Shown here: positions 59,106-64,000 of the stretch, one piece after another | Layout: every line of letters starts with the position of its first letter | Position numbering within the stretch: position 1 is the stretch's first letter | Assembly: GCA_017654735.1 (NCBI GenBank) | Contig: JADPYG010000088.1 | Coordinates: forward strand, 2,976,001 to 3,040,000 | Length of the DNA: 64,000 bases | Origin: Vishniacozyma victoriae | Taxonomy: Eukaryota > Basidiomycota > Tremellomycetes > Tremellales > Bulleribasidiaceae | Reading direction: 5' to 3' | Program-made: the position numbers and the translations under genes | The notes under the pieces: model-generated | Told to the model about the DNA's origin: nothing | The model's database searches: none | What the model saw: the letters and a program-made list of their open reading frames with translations, nothing else

Positions 59106-59881
59106 TCAGTCGAGAGAGAACCTATGAGCTGCTACTGGGGCAGACAGGACTTGGACTGCCCTTGGAGCACTCAGGGACACGTACCTCTCACAGGTCGGAC
59201 ACTTGCCAGTCTGTGAGCAGTTTCCCGAGTCAAAAGCACTACGCATCAAGGCGTATACGTAATTTGGCGGGATGCCGTCGAAGAAAGAAGGTGGATTACC
59301 GGTGAGGAGCTGCTTTAGAGTGTGACCAGAGAGCTCGAAGCACCAAATAGCGCATACTGCGAGTTCGATATCATCTCGTCTGGCAGCAATCTTGAAAGCG
59401 TCCCATGCGTCGATTGGCGGTTTACCTCCATCTGGCTTTAGAGATGATCGCAGTGTCCTTAAGATGTCTCGCTCGACTCGAGGCGTGCCGAACATGTCTG
59501 AGAGCGACAGAAGAGCATCACAATTTGAAAGGTTGACCGAGACCTCAGTAGAAGAAGAGGTGCCAAGCAAGTCGAGAAAAGACCTGACCGCATCGTGGTC
59601 GTGCTCTAGATGTATAGGTGCATCCGAAAGATCTTGCTTGGAGGGGATTGCAGTCAAGCTTCGTATAAATTCACTGATAGGTGAGCATTATCTCGAGTCA
59701 TAGATGGCTTTCCATACCTTTGGCGGGACATGAGCCATGTATCTACTCTCATCTCCACCTTGTCTCTTGAAATCAAGACCACCTTTGCGTCCGGGTTACA
59801 GTAGGTTATGTCGACAGCAATAGTATCATTTTCGCCGGGTGTCCACTCCTCCTCCTTTGGATATGTTTTGACTACACTCAT
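59106..59881 (-). CDS. BTB/POZ-like protein, cluster B unit 9 with Cys-rich tail (intact)
   Basis: Two exons give about 242 residues from the ATG at 59881 (MSVVKTYPKEEEWTPGENDT). The opening is ITYCNPDAKVVLISRDKVEM, then TWLMSRQ and the split Ser, with SEFIRSLTAIPSKQDLSDAP. The core has SFLDLLGTSSSTEV, LLSLSDMFGTPRVERDILRT and IDAWDAFKIAARRDDIELAV. GIPPNYVYALMRSAF follows, and the tail contains CSQTGKCPTC, an unusual Cys-x5-Cys-x2-Cys set not seen in the other copies; whether it binds metal is unknown. The intron is about 44 nt. The LSDMFGTPxVER segment is shared with unit 12, suggesting a close pair. Confidence 0.8.
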
Positions 59882-60195
59882 ATCGTTGATGGTCTTTAAA
59901 ACTTCTTAAAAAAGGATGTAGTTGGTTAAGAGGTACCTCGATGTACTTGTTGTGGTTGTAGCCAGGAAGGTGGATGAAATGTTGATTGTTGATGCTTATT
60001 GTTCTCGGTCGGAGCTGGCTTCGGCCATCTTGACTTCGGCCATCCAACCACGGTCATCTCCGACCCGCGATCCGGATGGTGCAGGTGTGGGTCAAGCCTT
60101 CGCTGATGTGATGCAGTGCACACAGTCACAGAAAAGACGGGATGTCTGGCTGAGAAGGTAGCAGAAATCACATGCATGACCTGTCTATTGACACA
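59882..60195. other. Intergenic between cluster B units 9 and 10
   Basis: About 314 bases. Frames on both strands here show no family likeness; nothing is recognised. Confidence 0.4.
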
Positions 60196-60976
60196 TCAAC
60201 AGACTACGGGCCCACGATTTGCGTCGTCACGACTATTTAACATGGAAATCACGGCTACTTCACTCCATTTCCTACATTCGATGGTCTGGGTGAATGTGCC
60301 ATTGCGGTGTTTGTAAGAGTGTCTGTATCCAGCAAGCATGAGACCTCCAACGTAGCTGCCAGAGATGCCGTCGAACTTCGAAACATCGCCGCAGTAAATT
60401 TCATAGTGGAGAATTTCGGCGCATTCGAATGCTTGAATACTTGCGCGGGCAAGCTCGGTATGATCGCGAGCGGCGGCGAGTTTGAAGACCGCCCATGGAT
60501 CAAGGCCCCTCGAAGCCAGTCGGTGCTGTACTCTCAATTCGACGGCCACCAAGAAAGCCTGATCCACCTTTTCCGTAACAAATTTACCCGACAGCTGAAA
60601 GAGCTCCTCGAATTCCTTCATGCTGATTTGCGCAGTCGTGGTACTACCGCTCATAACGAAGTCGATGAAGTAGCGGACGATCTTGCTGTTATGGTCGAGT
60701 TCGATTGGACTAGACTCGAGGGCTTGATCGGAGGGAAAGGTGATGAGGTCTCGGATAAAGGCGCTGTTCAAGATATCAGCATGGTATCGATGAATGCGGC
60801 GATGGCGACTCACCTCTCCTTCTTGAACTGCCAAGCATCAACTCTAAATCCAACTTTGTCGCTCGAGACGAGGACGATTTCAGCCTTTGGGTTGTCGTAG
60901 TGTTCGTCCCAGGAGGTGATGTCCGAAAGCGAAGATCACCAATCACCGAGGTAGCTTGTTCGACTTTGGCTGACAT
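60196..60976 (-). pseudogene. BTB/POZ-like gene, cluster B unit 10, frame lost near the start codon
   Basis: The ATG at 60976 opens MSAKVEQATSVIGDL, but the family sequence (ITSWDEHYDNPKAEIVLVSS) lies in another frame that has a TGA shortly upstream and no ATG. No splice acceptor between them restores the frame without removing the conserved block. From there on, everything is intact: KKE, the split Ser, AFIRDLITFPSDQALESSPI, YFIDFVMSGSTTTA, ELFQLSGKFVTEKVDQAFLV, DPWAVFKLAAARDHTELARA, and a variant SGSYVGGLMLAGY. One indel, a sequencing error, or an unusual start could explain it. This is the mildest of the disrupted copies besides unit 11. Confidence 0.6.
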
Positions 60977-61162
60977 GATGGAATGATTGATAAGTGAGAG
61001 TAGGTGAGAGTGATGACGAGATCAGAACACCTCAACGCCCGTCGTCAAGCAAAGCAATTGTGGAACCTCAGGGTCAGCATCCTTTCCGTACTTCTTGTGC
61101 CTATTGCATCCCTCTTCACCCGATGCATTCGGATAGACTAGCCATGAAGCCTATACTGAGAT

Positions 61163-61933
61163 TCAATCCAGAGTGAAAGCGGCCGCTGCTTGATATGCGG
61201 GTCGAAAGGCGATGGCGTTAAGTGAGTGGCCTAGAATCGGAGATTTAACGACAGCCAGAGTGGGATCGGTAAAGCATCGGAGCAAGGCATAGACGTATCG
61301 TGGCGGTACATCGTCGAAGGATGTGGCGGACTGCTTGGCAAATAAATTTCGGACGACCCCGGGATGCTCAAAGTGACCAATGGCAAGCTTTGCCAAAGCT
61401 ATATCCCCTTGATTCGCTGCGAGTTTGAATATTTCCCAAGCGTCGAATGTCTATTTAAGGCTGATGTTGGCCATCTGGAGTTTGAGGCTTTTCAAGACCG
61501 ATGATTTGATCCCTAGACATTGCAGATGCTCGCATAGGTCGACGAAGGCTTTGATGTCGATAAAGCTGAGCTTAAAATCGTGGTCCTGAGACGAAATGGC
61601 GCAATCGATGAATTTGCGAACAATGGTGGCGGGCTGATGAACGTGGATGGGGGCTTGATCGATTGACTGATTCGAGGGTAGATCGAGAAGATCCTTGATG
61701 AAAACGCTGTACATCAGTATACTGTTGACTTTGTGTTGTTAAGCCTCAGCTCAGACTCACCTCCTCTTCTTCAAGTACCAGGCGTCCACCCTGAATCCGA
61801 TCATATCCCTAGACACAAGCACTACTTCTGCTCGTGGACTACAGTGGCATTCGTCCCAGGTGATGCCGGCGAGCGGACCGCTGATGACTTGGTCGACAAT
61901 CTTGGTCGAGATCTGGCTTTGACTATTTTCCAT
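61163..61933 (-). pseudogene. BTB/POZ-like gene, cluster B unit 11, one in-frame TAG
   Basis: The ATG at 61933 starts MENSQSQISTKIVDQVIS, then ITWDECHCSPRAEVVLVSRD. A phase-2 intron of 54 nt is followed by SVFIKDLLDLPSNQSIDQAP and IVRKFIDCAISSQD. After QMANISLK a single TAG (61451-61453) is followed in the same frame by TFDAWEIFKLAANQGDIALA and DVPPRYVYALLRCF to a stop at 61163. Apart from this one codon the whole gene is open. It is either a recently killed gene, a sequencing or assembly error, or a readthrough case. The codon context (AAA TAG ACA) is not one I know as a readthrough signal. Confidence 0.7.
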
Positions 61934-62101
61934 GTTGATTGATAATGTCGAGAAGGACTAAGAAGGCGAGAAAGTCGACGCCGTCAGCCTCTGGTCTGGC
62001 CATCCTTTGGCGAGCCTCGACCCTCTCCTTCTCGATAGAGGGCTTCTTGCGGTGCCTGGGTTCGCTGTAAAAGCTACTGGCACTCGTTGACCGCCTTCTG
62101 C

Positions 62102-62846
62102 TCAATGGAGAGAGAACAAAGCGGCCGCTGATTCCCTGTCGAGAGAGTAAAGCGGGTCTCGGGATTGCTCAGAATAATCGATAGATCCAAAACATTCGCA
62201 TTTGAGCGAACAGCGCAGTAAGGCGTGTAGGTAACGAGAAGGGATGCCGTCTACGAAGCTGGCCGGTCTCTTGCAGACGATATCCATGATGCTGTGACCG
62301 GCAAACCTAGACGACTAACCGCAGCTTTGACAGGGGCAAGGTCGTCACGCTCCGCTGCGACTTTGAACATGCCCCACGCATCCAGGGGAGGTGCCCGACC
62401 TTTCTCAAAAGTCATGGCGACCCGCATGCTATTCAAGACGTTTCGCTCGACTTGTGGAGTTCCGAACATATCGGATAAGTTGAGTAGATCGGTACAGAGC
62501 TCGACTTTGACGAGCATTTCTGCTGAAGGGGACGACGTGAGGGAATCCAGGAAATACCGGAGCGCATCATTACTGTGTTCCAGATGGATGGGTGCCGTTT
62601 CGATATTCTGCTCCGATGGGACCGAGAGTAAGTTTCTGATAAACTCGCTGAGTGGTAAGTGGTGGTAGCCTGATATCATATATGACTTACCTTTGACGCG
62701 ACATGAGCCAAGCATCTATCCTGAAAGTCATCTTCTACCTTCGATATCAGGACAATCTTTGCGTCTGGATTGCAGTAGTGGTCGTCGACTGTGAGATACT
62801 CTTTCTCTCCAGAAGCTGCATCGGTTTGCTCTTTGTCAGGTGCCAT
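62102..62846 (-). pseudogene. BTB/POZ-like gene, cluster B unit 12, two frameshifts
   Basis: The ATG at 62846 opens MAPDKEQTDAASGEKEY and VDDHYCNPDAKIVLISKVED, after which the frame is lost and FRIDAWLMSRQ continues in another frame. After the intron, SEFIRNLLSVPSEQNIETAP, NLSDMFGTPQVERNVLNSM and LDAWGMFKVAAERDDLAPVK are intact. A second shift occurs in SRLGLP, and MDIVCKRPASFVDGIPSRYL and HALLRC follow in the new frame to the stop at 62102. It is similar to unit 9 in the DMFGTP region. Confidence 0.75.
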
Positions 62847-63128
62847 GATGTGATTGCGAAGACAGAACAACGCGTATCATAATGCCAAGCTCGATAGATG
62901 GTCAACCTCGGTCCGAGTATTGCGGTCTGACTTCGGCTCAATGTGGCACATTCTCCTCACCGCGACTGAGATACCATGACTCAGGATGGTTGTGCGATAT
63001 GCAAATTCATACTGAAGCTTTGCAAATGAGGTACCCGCATGAAAGACGCCAGTAATAGTCCCCAAATGATCAATTTCCAGAGCCAGATCAACAAAGATTC
63101 ACCTACCCCAAAACAACGCAGTAGGTCA

Positions 63129-63836
63129 CTAGACAAGTTCGAATTGTGCTGCCGCGCCAGATTCGCTTCGCCATTGGCCGTTAGAAACCAGGAAGCTTCG
63201 AAGTAGGGCGTAGACATACTGAGATGGTATGTCAGCATAGTGCGAGGATGGTTGAGTGCTGATTTTGTGTTTCAGGTTGACACCAGATCGATTGAAGCCG
63301 CCGATAGCGATCTTGGCCAAAGCAAAGTTGTCGCTTTTGGCTGCAAAGCTGAAAACGTCCCAGGCATCGGGGGTTCCTCGGTAATTCGGCCTCCCTAGGG
63401 CGTCGGAAATGCTTTTCAACACTGACTGATGTACTTCCGGAGCTTGTAGAAAGTCGCATAGCTCGAAGTATTCTTTGTATCTGACGATGTCGAGACCGAC
63501 AGCGTACTGCTCTGATCCGGCCGATGAAGCACAATGGATGAAGTGTCGGACGATATCGGCAGTCCGATTCAATTGAATAGGATCGATATCACTCGGCGTA
63601 GTTGAAGGTAGTTCCAGGAGCTCCTTGATGAAGTCACTACAGGTCAGCACCTCGTGCAAGTACAGTGAGATCAGCTAGACTGACCTCTTCTTCTTCATAT
63701 ACCAGGCATACACTCTAAATACCATCATATCCTTGGAGACCAGCACGATCTCAGCTTGAGGACTGTTGTGAAAGTCATCCCATGTGATGTCGTCATCGAA
63801 TGCGGTGACTTCTCCGGCTTCACTAGTGTCGCTCAT
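63129..63836 (-). CDS. BTB/POZ-like protein, cluster B unit 13 (intact)
   Basis: Two exons give about 219 residues from the ATG at 63836 (MSDTSEAGEVTAFDDDI). The opening is ITWDDFHNSPQAEIVLVSKD, then KKK, the split Ser, and SDFIKELLELPSTTPSDIDP. The core has TADIVRHFIHCASSAGSEQY and YFELCDFLQAPEVHQSVLKS. The helical part has DAWDVFSFAAKSDNFALAKI and DIPSQYVYALLRSFL. It uses a slightly unusual donor (gtcagt) at the standard intron site. It is the last unit before the window ends, so the array may continue beyond 64,000. Confidence 0.8.
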
Positions 63837-64000
63837 TGTATTTCTTGGATTGCGATTTTAGAGATAGATAAGTCGCAGTCGAGATCGAAGATGTAATTGA
63901 TAGTGAGAGTAGAAGATGGCTGACGAGAGTTGGGATATATGCACTGCCCGATAGCCGAAAGGGGGGTTTGTCTTTGTATATGTTCCTGAGTGTTGTGTGA
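63837..64000. other. Upstream region of cluster B unit 13, window end
   Basis: 164 bases of probable promoter. No further unit is visible in what remains. Confidence 0.4.

Noticed and set aside
60920..60976. Intron restoring the frame at the start of unit 10
   Set aside because: The only possible acceptor (cccaaag) would delete the conserved WDEHYDNPK block; no other AG is available.
61923..62105. Arg/Ser/Lys-rich 60-residue minus-strand frame
   Set aside because: It overlaps the start of unit 11 and the 3' end of unit 12; a chance frame in gap sequence.
11249..63836. Transposon or retroelement origin of the arrays
   Set aside because: No reverse transcriptase, integrase, transposase, long terminal repeat or target duplication was seen near either array, and the intron is retained in all units.
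1..64000. CRISPR array, bacterial operon or phage content
   Set aside because: Every supported gene is eukaryotic, with spliceosomal introns and no direct-repeat/spacer pattern.

Overview
The window reads as nuclear DNA of a basidiomycete yeast or closely related fungus, most likely from the Tremellales (Cryptococcus/Kwoniella type). The grounds are dense genes on both strands, many introns of about 36-65 nt with a ctaac/ctgac-type branch site a few bases before the acceptor, roughly even base composition, and a gene content of ordinary fungal housekeeping genes. I saw no rRNA, tRNA, CRISPR array, transposase or reverse transcriptase. Genus is inference, and exon models were made by eye.

Layout. 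1-125: 3' end of an unidentified gene. 0.36-2.85 kb: two intronless tandem paralogues of unknown function (family C). 3.2-11.05 kb: a metaxin-like protein, the endocytic scaffold Ede1, and two small unidentified proteins. 11.2-14.8 kb: three tandem minus-strand BTB/POZ-like genes (cluster A), of which one looks intact. 15.0-50.6 kb: a conserved core block holding the GTPase Mtg1, mitochondrial glutamyl-tRNA synthetase, a proteasome assembly chaperone 2 homologue, a secreted Asn/Gly-rich protein, a Ser/Pro-rich unknown, DNA polymerase epsilon catalytic subunit, TRAPPII subunit Trs130/TRAPPC10, threonine dehydratase, Ypp1/TTC7, the PLP-synthase glutaminase Pdx2, CAND1, mitochondrial ribosomal protein S16 and RNA polymerase I subunit Rpa43. 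50.9-63.84 kb: thirteen head-to-tail minus-strand BTB/POZ-like units with start codons about every 1.0 kb (cluster B). Seven look intact and six carry frameshifts and/or nonsense codons.

The most unusual feature is the BTB expansion: 16 related units in two arrays. All share a BTB-like N-terminus interrupted by an intron at the same place (phase 2, inside a Ser codon just before the FIxxLL or FFxxLF helix), then a helical C-terminal region with a 'W..F..AA..d...A..AI..F' signature and usually a 'GIPxxYxxALL' signature. The mix of live and dead copies is a birth-and-death pattern, as seen in adaptor or recognition families under changing selection. CAND1, a regulator of cullin-RING ligases that in other eukaryotes include BTB-adaptor CUL3 enzymes, lies a few kb away, but nothing in the sequence shows that this linkage has functional meaning.
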